Assembly (NCBI GenBank): GCA_947652115.1
Contig: OX393571.1
Coordinates: 17,430,856-17,494,855, forward strand
DNA from: Blastomussa wellsi
Lineage: Eukaryota > Cnidaria > Anthozoa > Scleractinia > Plerogyridae
Direction of reading: 5' to 3'
DNA length: 64,000 nt
Shown here: positions 50,211-62,243 of the stretch, piece after piece
Position numbering within the stretch: position 1 is the stretch's first letter
How the letters are laid out: each line of letters opens with the position of its first letter
The notes under the pieces: generated by a model
The model's database searches: none
What the model saw: the letters and a program-made list of their open reading frames with translations, nothing else
Told to the model about the DNA's origin: nothing
Program-made: the position numbers and the translations under genes

Positions 50211-53200
50211 GTAAAACAAATGCAGTGTACAATGATAGTGTAAGAAAATGATGTGTGGATAGATAGGTTGAGAAAACACTTATTAAATCGTAGATCCATG
50301 GAAAAGCGCCAAACCGCCAGTCCGGCTTTTCACTTCTTAGCTTGCATCCTCTACGACATCCGGAAAGATTAAATGAAGAAAGACACTCGAGGGCTAAACT
50401 AGACGTTTCAACTAACAGTCAGTAGAAACTGACAGCAGAAAACTGAAGGAAAATGTTCCACAACCTGAAGCCAATATAGTTGAATACAGTGTCCTATCGT
50501 ATTAGGTTAGTGATGTAATTCATGTCATATATATGAACTGCATGCAGATGTGAGAACTGATCATCGCGATGAATTTTCCAATTTTAGCAATTAGAATTTA
50601 TAGAAGCGTGAAACTATTTAGGGCTTAAGCGGGATTCGAAACCGTGACCTCGGCGATACTGGTGTGATGCTGTACTATCTTACTAGCTTAATATACTCTA
50701 ATTTAGATTTTACAACCTCTTTAACAATAACCAATTCAAATAACTCGCAGCATGCGCAAAAGGATGTTGATCACCTGTTCAGTTTGGATTTAGGCCAAAA
50801 TTCGACCTGTAGTACTTGTTTGAGTAAGCGAACAGTTGTACCTCTCTTTGGCTTTAAGGTCAGAGATGTCTCTCAAGAAAACATCTCAGACGGCTTTGGT
50901 ATTATTTTTTGCAGTCTGATCTGCTGTACGCGGATATAGCCTTAAAATGCGCCAAATTCTTTCACGTATACTTTCACAAACTGGTTAGTTGTTTGACTTC
51001 AGATCAGCGGATTCTCGAGGCTGACCAACTGGGGAATGGATTGGTTGTCCTGGCTAAATTGTAAAATGTCGTTCCATTTTACAGCAGTAAACCACGGTTG
51101 GCCCGACTGGTCGGACTGAGATAATGGACCCATAATGGAAAGCATCCTAAGTTTCCGATCACTGTTCAATAGTAATCCGAACGTTTCTGGGTTTAAAACG
51201 GACCCGAGTCAAGTCGACTCATCATAAACAGAAAATGTCGCCCACATTTTAATTCCACAAACTTTCATCTTAGCATTTTTCACTGAGATGTTACATCCTA
51301 ACGCAGTCCTCTAATTTGTCGTGTACTCTGTAGCAAAACCATTGGTTTACTGTTAATGTTTTGTAATGTTTTTGAACTTCTCAAGTTCATGCTAACAAGA
51401 GATGACAGAGCCCTCTTAAAGGAGTTACGTCACGATATTTTGAATTATTTTTCTCGACGAGCCAAATTCCCTTTAAAAGTAGGAAACCTAAAACTAATAG
51501 TTTACCAAATAGTTCACCAAAGAGGTGATTGTAAAGCAAAAAGGAACAAGGATGGTTAATGGATGGAGAAGATTGAGACGGATTACAAATGACAATTTTA
51601 ATCGGCATTCTTTTTCTATCGACATCAGCACATACAGTGACGAAATTTAAACCGCTATTCTTAAACTGATTGGCTACCTTACCACTGACATACGGGGTTG
51701 AACAGGCCTCAGTATCAGAGTAAGTAAATAGGCAAATTGTTTCAGATAGATATAGATAGTTATTGTGTCCTTGTTCAATTACAAAGCAAGGAAAAAACAA
51801 ATTGACATCAGGGTTCTAGCACTTGCCAATCAACAGCATATATCCTGAAGGCTTCAAAACCACAGCTGTTTTTAGCAACTTTGGGCCACATCAGCTTACG
51901 AAAACTTCTCTTTTTCTGTAATCAGACTGTAGCGGCAAACAATGACAGCATTCTATATTCCCGTGCCTGATTCAATGATCTCATTACCTTGATCTCAACG
52001 TGTGGGGTTTACCAAACTCCCCAGTACTAGGTCATGCCGCTTGTGGGTTCCGGTTTGATAGGCGACAACAACGGATTGACTTTTTTCAGGCTACTCATCA
52101 GAACATTCTCTATAAAAAAAACACCAGTAAAAAGTCAATTACAAAAAGCTGAATTTTAAGTGTTTAATTTCGAGTCGACCCTTGAAAAATTTTATGTTTT
52201 ACAAACGGACACCGAAACTGCCAACGTTATTCCTGGTTCCTTGAGATTTTACTAACTTCTTCAGTTCTTGTAGCTGAACGTGTTGGATGATAATGACCAC
52301 GAGAACATACTTTTTAACGGAATCCCTGTAGTACTTTTGTATATCAACCCAAGAATGGATTCTTTTTACTTCTGGGTTATTCATTTTGTCAATTTTTCGT
52401 GCGCAAACGTTTTAAATCCTACTAAAATAATACCATTCCTTTTCCAAAGTATATTTTGGTTTTATCAACTGGGTTGATGATGTGAATTGGCCACCGTAAA
52501 GAGATTCAAGAGCTGACTTTTGGAGCCATGGTTAGCCCTTCGTCGCTGTTATACTTCCCACCGACGCAGCACAACAGTTTCTTTACAAACTTACCCCCTA
52601 TTTTCCAAAGTAGTTCCCAATGTGGGAAAAGAGACAGATGGTTAATAATAAATAGCTCTCTGAGTGAATTTGAAATTTAACTTATTGAAGAAACTGTCAT
52701 GCTGTTCATGTTTGACGGTTTTACAACATAATCAAGCATAACATACTACATTATCTCGTATGGCTTATCAAAGACTTTCCTTTCACAATACACACATTTC
52801 TAATTTTTTGGGATATTGGAATTTGACAGAGGAAATACTCGTGGTTAAATTATTAATAACTTTCTTCCAATTAAGTAAACAGCACTGAGAATTTTCAAAA
52901 AAGTTTCCATTTTTGACAGTAACAAAAGCTGCCAAATTTACATATACAGAGGAAAAGATTTTGGGAATAACTTTTCGATCACCGAAACCAAAAAACTTTG
53001 TTTCAAGAGCAGCCAGAGGAGGAGTACAATACACATATTTCGCCTTTTCATCAAAGAGTATTTAAATGTGGTTTCTCGCTCTTAATATGTTTCCTTGGTT
53101 TTCATTATCGAGATCCAAAAGACATTTTTCGATGTATACTACTATTTTCTTTCCCGGAAACGCTATTTCAAACGTCACTTATCGTATATCTTTCACCTTT

Positions 53201-53606
53201 TTCTATTTTTTCTCTTGTCTTTTGAGCCGTGATATAACTTTGAAAGCTGTTTGCAATTTTTAATACTAACCCCCATAATTTAAAATGAAATATATGCTGA
53301 CTACTGAATCGGTATTGCTCGTCCTAAGTTCTGTTGTGGACGCAAATTGTTTTCTCGTGAATCAATTATTTATAACACAAAGTCATGAAGTTCTAATTAT
53401 AGTTTTGTCAAACGAATACGTTTTCAAAGTCTTTCGGGAAGAGTACTGATTCATAAGATGCCCAGAGCTCACTGCCCATTGTAAGCACTCTCTTTGTTTA
53501 ATTTTGTTTTTGGCTTTTCGAAAATTGAAAAAAAAAAAACTGGTTATCCATCTCAGTTACACCGCATTAACAATTCATGAAATTAAACCACTGATCTTTG
53601 CTTTAG
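50211..53606. other. Intergenic or upstream part of the mosaic gene; no exon placed
   Basis: A 5' exon with a signal peptide for the mosaic gene should lie here or in its introns, but none can be placed with confidence. The region contains a MITE remnant at 51410-51570 (taaaggagttacgtcacgat), related to 55780-56410, and the retroelement-like repeat at 52455-52605. Confidence 0.4.
52455..52605. mobile_element. Second copy of the retroelement-like repeat
   Basis: ggttttatcaactgggttga, ggccaccgtaaagagattca and gttagcccttcg match 37501-37581. The following segment (ttatacttcccaccgacgca, gtttctttacaaacttaccc) matches the inverted block at 37437-37492, here in the uninterrupted order. Confidence 0.65.
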
Positions 53607-56600
53607 AATATGATTCACAGTTTCCCAACAAGACAGTGGTGAAATGGAACGTTTCGCCAGAATGTGAAAAACGTTCCAAAGTCTTTAGTACAACGTATAC
53701 TTATGATGACATACGCAAAGTTCGTACCTGAAACATGGTTTCAAATTTCAATTGTAAGTATGTACGCTATTTCTTGGTAAACAGAGGACACTTCTAGCGT
53801 AATTGTATTCAAGGAAGAGTCGAAACACTTTTACGTGTTGAACACTTTAGTCTTTTCATCAACTTACTTATACAATTAAGGTTTAACAGCTTTGTCCGAT
53901 AACCGACAAAAATATATCAGATACCAGCCCGTACAGTGGTTTTTGAAACATTTATTCGAATGTGTATGTGTACTCATTTAATTTACAATACATATGATAT
54001 ACATCCTTAAATCAACAGATAATTTTCGGTGGAAATGTTTGCGGAGGAGCTGCACAACATGTAACGGAGAACAACGTCTTTAACTTAAGCTGCATACCAA
54101 CAAGTAATATTATATTAATATTTTTAATTTGAGCGTTCTTTTTGTAGCATATTTGTACACTCGAAATCATACAGGAAACCAAAGTTGTTTTGTGTTTTTA
54201 CACTCATATCTCATATGAATATGAGATATCACAGCAAAGTGGTAAACAGGAGTGTCGGTTTTAACGGACACGCTGGAGTGAATAAATCGGACGCAAGGCT
54301 ATAGTAGGTTGTTAAATCACGGCGAGTGTTATTCTGAGTTCCTTAATTTGCATCAGTTTGTGCATTAAGTTTTTGTAGAAGAGAGTTTAATAAATGAAAT
54401 TTTCATAAGGGATTAGTTGCTTTAGTATTTATCTCACAATGAAAAGCATTTCCGAATCGCAAATTCCAAGCGAAGGCTTGTTCAAAATTGATTCGGTTTT
54501 TTAAAGCAAGTGGTACAATATCAGTAATTATTGTACTGATGGCATCGTACATGTATTGTCATATCAAAACGTTGCAAAACAGGCAAGGGATGAAAATAAA
54601 CACATCATCAATAAGAGGAACATATGTTGATGAAAACCAAATTCTCCGAACTAACATTATACGAAATGTTTGGGGAATCAGTAAAGAGATTTTAACATTC
54701 AATCTTGTTATAGTTCTAGCTTATTCGAAAATGATTTATGTATTTTTTCTAATAATGTAACCCACAGTCCTTTTGGTGCAGTTTACCTCTAGCAAATATC
54801 ATTCAACTGACACAGTCCTTTTCTTTTTTTTTCTCTAGAGATCAAAGGTGTTTTGCAAGAAGTGTGGACCGATGATAACATTAAAACAAACAACTTGAGC
54901 TCATTAACAGAACTTCCTGGTTTTCCGGAGAATCCCCGTTTGACTAAAACAATAGACAGCTTTGATAAAATTTTGTCTGAACCTAGATTTGGTCAGCGGC
55001 GTAGGGCGTACTTTGCAGCGCCTGAAAGTGGATTGTACAAATTTCATCTATCCTGCAACAGCGCATGCGCACTCCTGATTGAGACCCAGTATGACAACAC
55101 ATTCATGAGATGTCGGAACATGTAAGATAATTATTTTCAATTTACTTTCATCGATGTCCAATTCATTACCATTAATATGCTAGTCTATGCGTCAGCCTGT
55201 TTCCTTGTTACAAAACGCGATCTCGGATGCAGACAAAGGCAAGTTTTCTGCGCTGTTTGCGAATTTTTGTATTTTAGTGAATTATATTTTCCGTAAAGAC
55301 AACCCTAGAAAGCAAACAATATTATTGTCAACTTCGAATTTGTTTCGTAGTTGGATGTGATAACTGAACATCTCACTTGCGTGTGGACGCTGAAAAACTT
55401 CCGATTCCTTCCATCAGAGTAATTGTTAAGTATACGCGACCTCAACAAAAATCAACCTTATTGTATTGTGATGTTTCATTTATATTCATCTCGAATCGTT
55501 TTCTTTGCCCCTATTTAGAACAAGAGGCGTAAATATGACGTCAGGACGATTTTACAAAATGACTGTACTTCATGTTGGCGGGCACGACAAAAAGGAATTG
55601 GAAGTTTCCTTTACCACTCCAAACGCAACCATGGAAACTCCAATACCTAAAGACTATCTAGTTGCCTACCAAACAGGTACTTAGTCTCCTTGTGACTTTG
55701 ATATCGGAGTAAACGGGTCTGGTGACGAATTAAATTTCTGAAGCCGGGGATTGCTAGACGGTGGTTGTCCCAGTGTTTTTAAAGGAGCTACGTCACGATA
55801 TTTTGAGTCATTTCTTCGACAACCTAAATAGCTCACTTTCAAAATCACGTGACATTTTTTGGTTTCCGCGGACTAAAAGTAGTGAAGGCTCGCATTGGAA
55901 GGACACAATTCAAAATTGCTGCTTTCGTGGTGAATGAATTTAGTCTTGCGTAGTAGGTATGCCTTCTCATTATAACTGCTGTGTTCCGCTGCGCAATTAC
56001 TAATCCAGGAAAAATTCGAACCTATCGTTTTATCGCATTACTAAAGATAAATCTCTTCAGAAGGGATAAATAAGATTAATCCGCAACAAAACATTGAAAC
56101 TGCAATCGTCTCATACACGAATTTTAAGGAGGAAAGTGAAAGCATCTCAGGGAATTGCCGACAATATTTCCGTGGAGTAAACCAGATTATAAAGCTAGAA
56201 AACTACCTACAAGGAAAGAATTGTCCTTCCAATATGGGACCGCGATACAATTGGACGTGGTAAAATAAAAAAGCCACGTGATTTTGAAAGTGAGCTATTA
56301 CCCTTAAAATTTAGGAAATCCTAAAAATAACAGTTAGCTAAAAAAACACCAAAGAAGTGATACCAAAACAAAAAGGAACAGGGATGGCTGATGACGTAGC
56401 TCCTTTAAAGCATGGAGAGGAATCTTCTGTGAGTAGATCACTTTCCACTGCATAATGTAGTTTTTTTTACATTTATCCGTTTGATAGCATTAGCATTCTC
56501 GTTCCATGTACTTCATGTACGTAGTGTTGATGTTTCTACCTGTTTGCTGTAATATGGCAGACGGCGAACAGTTTGACTTCCATATAAGATTTGTTTGTTC

Positions 56601-57358
56601 TCAAACAGCCAAAAAAGCCAATTTTTTTGGAAAAACTAATGCACAAAGAGCCCTTCGTTTTTCGTGTCAAGAGAAACAAAAAGGGCTATGGGGACGAGAA
56701 TGTAGCATTAGTTATAAGCGACCATCAAACAGCAGTGCAGACCAATACGAGCACGAGATTGAGCACAGAATTGAAACCAAGATCGTGTACGATTGCGACT
56801 TTCAGAATTTCAATCCATTTACGTTCCCAGATAAAACATACAAGAGAGTATCCGTTGGAGACTTGTGTGCGATGCGTTAATAGAAAGCACTAAAGCAGGA
56901 AGCTGAAAAGTCATACTCGTACTCAATCTTCTTATCATCCACTTTTTGAACAGCACCTGAACGAGGGTGTGCAAAAACGAAGCTAAAGGAAAATTTAAAC
57001 TTCCTTTACCATTGACCAACAAACAAGTTCTCCTAAGAAGTTTACAAATAATCAAGCCGACTTCAAGTTTGTACTAATTAATCAATTTTTATAGGTAAGG
57101 AGAATCTTGATACTGATATATTTCTTTTCTATGATCGCAAGATGGCATCCTGGGAGAATTTACACCAGGAAACTGGGGAGAGTGGAGTACATGTGACTCG
57201 GGAACCCAAACACGACAACGACTCTGTAAGAATTTTCCGCCTCTGTACAATGGAATAAAATCATCTTATCACCTGAAGGACACTAAAAGATGTGGTAAGT
57301 TGAAGTGGACGTCTCTTTTGGGATATAAAACCTGTCTCAAATGATGATGATGAAAATT

Positions 57359-57412
<54 letters not shown>

Positions 57413-60400
57413 CTGATGAGGAGGAGGAGGAGGAGGAGGAGGAGAGGATAATTAGGGTTAGATAGGGTTATGATGAGGAAGATTTTTTGTTAGTTTAGAG
57501 CATTTGAACCAAACTCTGTAAATGTACGTTTGGCTGTTTATCCAGATTGAAATCGCTCATAATATAATTGTTTAAAATAAAATAGGATTTTAAAGCCTTG
57601 AAGGCCAAATTTGACTGAGGATCATATATGCTTCTCTGTGAAAGCAAACGCCAGCTAAAACGCCACCGTAAAAGGGAAAAGTTCATCGGTGACACGAAAT
57701 TGGACTGTATTGAGTTGATATATATGCACTCTCCCTACCCAAACTAAGCCAAAGCACAAGAGTGAAGGACAACGCCCACATGTACATTTTTAACCTTTTC
57801 AAACGAATAGTTTAAAGCATTTATACCTTTCCACCCGTCCACACGTAGACAACAAAAACGACGACACCAAACGCATATGTTCGTAATTAACGCTCTCTCA
57901 AGTAAAGAGATTCATAAACAGATAAATTGATTAGTTTTACTTATTCTCATGTGGTTGTCACATCAAGGAATTTACACGTATTCAACAAAGGAATGAGAAG
58001 GAGAGAAAACGGGAGGGAGGATTTCGCGTTCCCCACCCATCCTCTTTTGCACCTAGCACGCAGGCTAGGCAGTCACCGGATTGGTCCGGATTGAGTGAAA
58101 AAAAAATGTATGCTTTTATCGAGACGAAAAACCAATTACTATTCAGGGTATATATAACCTGAAGTATATCTTCTCTCTCCTTTCGTGGCAGAAACGTGCC
58201 CGGCAGGTTGGTCGCTATTCAATAACTACTGTTACAAGATAAACAACTACACTGCGGGAAAGAACTGGAGTGATGCTAGAGAAACATGCCTCAATATCAA
58301 CAGCGACTTGGTTTCTATTAAAAACGAGGGTGAAAACAAGTTTGTCTCTGCCTATCTCCTCGAGGAGACAGCAGAAAGCAGTGTACAAGCCTGGATTGGA
58401 AGAAAAGACGACCTCTGGTCTGATGGTTCCACCGTTACATTTGTTAGTGTAGATGTGGCGTCTGTCCCGCATCCGTCACTAAGTTGCTATGCGATGAACA
58501 CTAAAATGAACTGGCTCACTTTTTCTTGTTTAAGCAAATTAGCACATGCCATTTGCAAAAGGAGAGGTAAGTGCAGAGAAATTTAGGGTGTGATGAAATT
58601 CTATTTAACAATTGGTTCATGTTTTAGCGCGCGCATGACCCTTCTGGTCTGCGCCAGGCTCGATCGCTGGCGCACGAGGCTATGGCCCTTACTTTTAACT
58701 CTATAGAAAGTAAACTTCTGTTCTCCTGTCGCAGTCTATTATGTGCCAGATGTCCGTGTTTTCATACTACTGCATCCCAGACCCCGCGTTTCTTTGGTGA
58801 CCACCAAGAACGCGAGATCTGGGGACCGGATTGCTGATTTCATGAATTTTCACATGACGCAATGACATAAGCAATGAACACTTTTTTATGTTGATTGAAT
58901 TTCAGCTTTTTACAGCGACGAAACATGTCTCAGCTCTCCCCTGGGAGTGGAAACGGGTCTGATACAAAATGAACAGTTGACGGCAAAATCATTTTATAAC
59001 ATTACGACTCGTCCCCGCTACGCACGTCTTTCTGGCCAAGGCGCGTGGTGCCCAAAAGAGGCCGCAAATTTTCTTCAGATTAACTTAATAGTCCTTCATT
59101 ACATCTGCGCTGTCGCCACTCAAGGGTACTATGAGCAAGGTTATTTTACAACAAAATATATGATTTTCTTGAAAACGGGTGCCCTGGGAGATTTGTATGA
59201 AGATGCGAGCGGGACACTGGTGAGTTTTTTATTTTTAATTTTAATCTTTAGTGTCATGCGTTTCATACATGTGTCTCTGGCTTGGATATAGAGGGCAACT
59301 TTATATACCACGTTATAACACTGATAAATTGATTGATTGATTGATTGATTGACACATTCAAAAGCACTCAGAACTACTGTGGGTCGCCTGTGTTGAAGTG
59401 GAAACCACTACTGAATAGTAATTTAAGCTCCCTCCCCTCCCTACTTGAGATTCAAGCTCTTTATAACAAGCATCACGAAGTGTCCTCATTGATAAAGTTC
59501 ACTAAAACACACATAATGTGGCCAATATGAAAATGGGACATAACCGAGTCAAAATAGTAAAAGTAAAATAGTAACTGAACAATACCTTCGTCCAATAAGA
59601 ACATAAGTGGTAAATTTGTATAAAAATAATAATTAATTAATTAGCTCCTGATTAATTAATTCCCCATATAGCGCCAAATCAAACGTAAAAGAAATCCTTG
59701 GCGAATGTTAAATGCAAGAATAGCCGGCTTTTAATCGCACACGTTTTGTCTCATTAGATGCTTCAAGGCAATTCTAACCCGTATGAGGTTCACGTCAACA
59801 CACTAGAAGACGGAGTTGTAGCAAATGCGGTCAGATTTCTCACTGGGCCTATTGCTCCTATATCCTCGTGCCTGCGAGTTGAGATCTACGGAAGGCCTTT
59901 TGATAATTCGACAGGTAAGTTGCGGTGTAGCGACCATTTTTGTTGAAAGGGAAATGCTGGAATGGAATGAATTTTTTTGTCCTACGTTACTAATCGAAAT
60001 AATTGAAAGTCGGCTTAATCGTTTACTACTCAATCAAGCCTGCGGACAAGCTTCCTGAACACTCGGACGGTCCCCTGCTCGGCGCCTCGCGCCTGAAGAC
60101 TCGGACGGTCTCCTGCTCAGCGCCTCGCGCCTGAAGAGAACCGCTACTCGGCGCCTCACGCCTGAACACTCGGACGGTCCCCTGCTCGGCGCCTCGCGCC
60201 TGAAGACTCGGACGGTCCCCTGCTCGGCGCCTCGCACCTGAAAACTCGGACAATCCCCTGCTCGGCGCCTCACGCCTGAACACTCGGACGGTCCCCTGCT
60301 CGGCGCCTCGTGCCTGAAGACTCGGACGGTCCCCTGCTCGGCGCCTCGCACCTGAACACTCGGACGATCCCCTGCTCAGCGCCTCGCGTCTGAACACTCG

Positions 60401-62208
60401 GACGGTCCCCTGCTCGTCGCCTCGCGTCTGAACAATCGGACGGTCCCCTGCTCGGCGCCTCGCGCCTGAAGACTCGGGCGGTCCCCTGCTCGGCTTCTCG
60501 CGTCTGAACACTCGGACGGTCCCCTGCTCGGCGCCTCGCGCCTGAAGACTCGGACGGTCCCCTGCTCGGCGCCTCGCGTCTGAAGACTCGGACGGTCCCT
60601 GCTCGGCGCCTCGCGTCTGAAGACTCGGACGGTCCCCTTCTCGGCGCCTCGCGCCTGAAAACTCGGACGGTCCCCTGCTCGGCGCCTAGCGCCTGAATAC
60701 TCGGACGGTCCCCTGCTCGGTGCCTCGCGCCTGAAGAAAGCTCCCCTCCAAGACGAGAGCCTGTTTGCAGGCTATACTCAATCGAATTTCACCGAAATTA
60801 TTCACTCGATCGTGTTCGATAATCGAACACAGTGGAACTCGCACAAAAATTTGGAACAATCTTGGGTTTGATTAGTTCGATTGAGTTAGATTAGGGTATT
60901 CAGCTGGGTGAATACTAGATTTTTATGATTTCGTTTGATTGAGTTCGACGTGGCTCGATCAGAAATCGAACCGAAATCGAAAACCAATTAATTGAACTCT
61001 TTCACCCAACTTTTGGGTTCGATTGTGTTCAACTATCGAGCTAATCGAACGCAATCGTTTGATTGGTTGGAATGCCTTCGGTTATTGCAGTTTGTGCAGA
61101 GGAACTGGCGTTTGCTTTCCTCAAAAGGCAAAGCAACGCTAACCCATTATAGCAAATAATTAAATTATTGGCGGAAAGTTACCATTTTGCTTCTAAGCAA
61201 GTTGGGAATTAAAGAAAACTAGACAAGTTTTTCTGTTCAAAAGTTTTCACAAAAAATTCAACCAGATAAATTTTTAACGTTTCAATGTTTAATCCCGGTA
61301 ACGCGTCGTCCATCAGTCTTCCTAGCACAAAAGGCTAAGACAACTGAGCCTTAAAAGGTTTCTGATCTAGCCTAAAGGCTCGTGCAATTTTGATCACGGT
61401 CAAAATAATAAAGAATTATACGTTCAAGAAGGTCGTTATACAGCTGATCAAATGTTGGGTTTTGGTGTTAACTTTAGGCCCTACACGTCCACCGAAAATT
61501 ACACATCTTATCCAGCATCCAAGAAGCCTTTACGCTGTAGAGATGAAATGGCAGGCACCAAAAAGCTACTTCTTTGCTGGTGAACTAGTGGGATACAAGG
61601 TCATTTTTTCTAACACACAGGAAGCGGGTCAATTTGAATGGACATTTGATAAAGAAACTACTGCTGTTGCTTTTGGACCATTTCGCCAGCGGAACACAAC
61701 GTTCTGTGCGACAGTTCTTGCTTTTAACAAATATGGAGAAGGCCCTGCTGCTAATTGTATTAACATAACGATTCGAGATGGAGGTAGGAAAAATCCGGTC
61801 ATATTTGACCATATAGACTTCACTTATCAGTCATGCCGACAAAAAGTTTTTAACGACCATTAAAGTCCATTAGTAATCCAAACACTACCAAGGTTTTCTT
61901 AATGACGATGACAGTGAATAGATATACGGGAGAAAAAAAGTTGTTCAAGTTAATTACAATCGGAGTAACTTAGTGTTCAAAATTTAAACTTCGCGCCTGA
62001 ATGCTCACAGAACAAAGAGAGCCGCTACGATAACTGGTTGGATTAATTAAACTGAGTGCCACAAAAATTTGCTTCCGCTATTTGCAGCTGTTGCCTTCTG
62101 CCTACATTTTGGGGGAGTATTATTTTAATGGTTTCGAATTGAAATAAGGTACTCTTTATGACAAACAGGAAACTTAAGCTTTGATTCTATCATCATCATC
62201 ATCCATCA

Positions 62209-62243
<35 letters not shown>

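Noticed and set aside
52783..53034. 83-codon minus-strand open frame
   Set aside because: No homology recognised and no splice partners; length is within chance expectation for AT-rich DNA.
54488..54760. 90-codon open frame with a hydrophobic N-terminus
   Set aside because: It falls in the intron between mosaic-gene exons B and C, ends in a stop without a suitable donor, and has no domain similarity.
60026..60511. 161-codon minus-strand Arg/Gly/Ser-rich open frame
   Set aside because: It is the 38-bp minisatellite read through; the peptide repeats every 38 residues because three units make one frame cycle.
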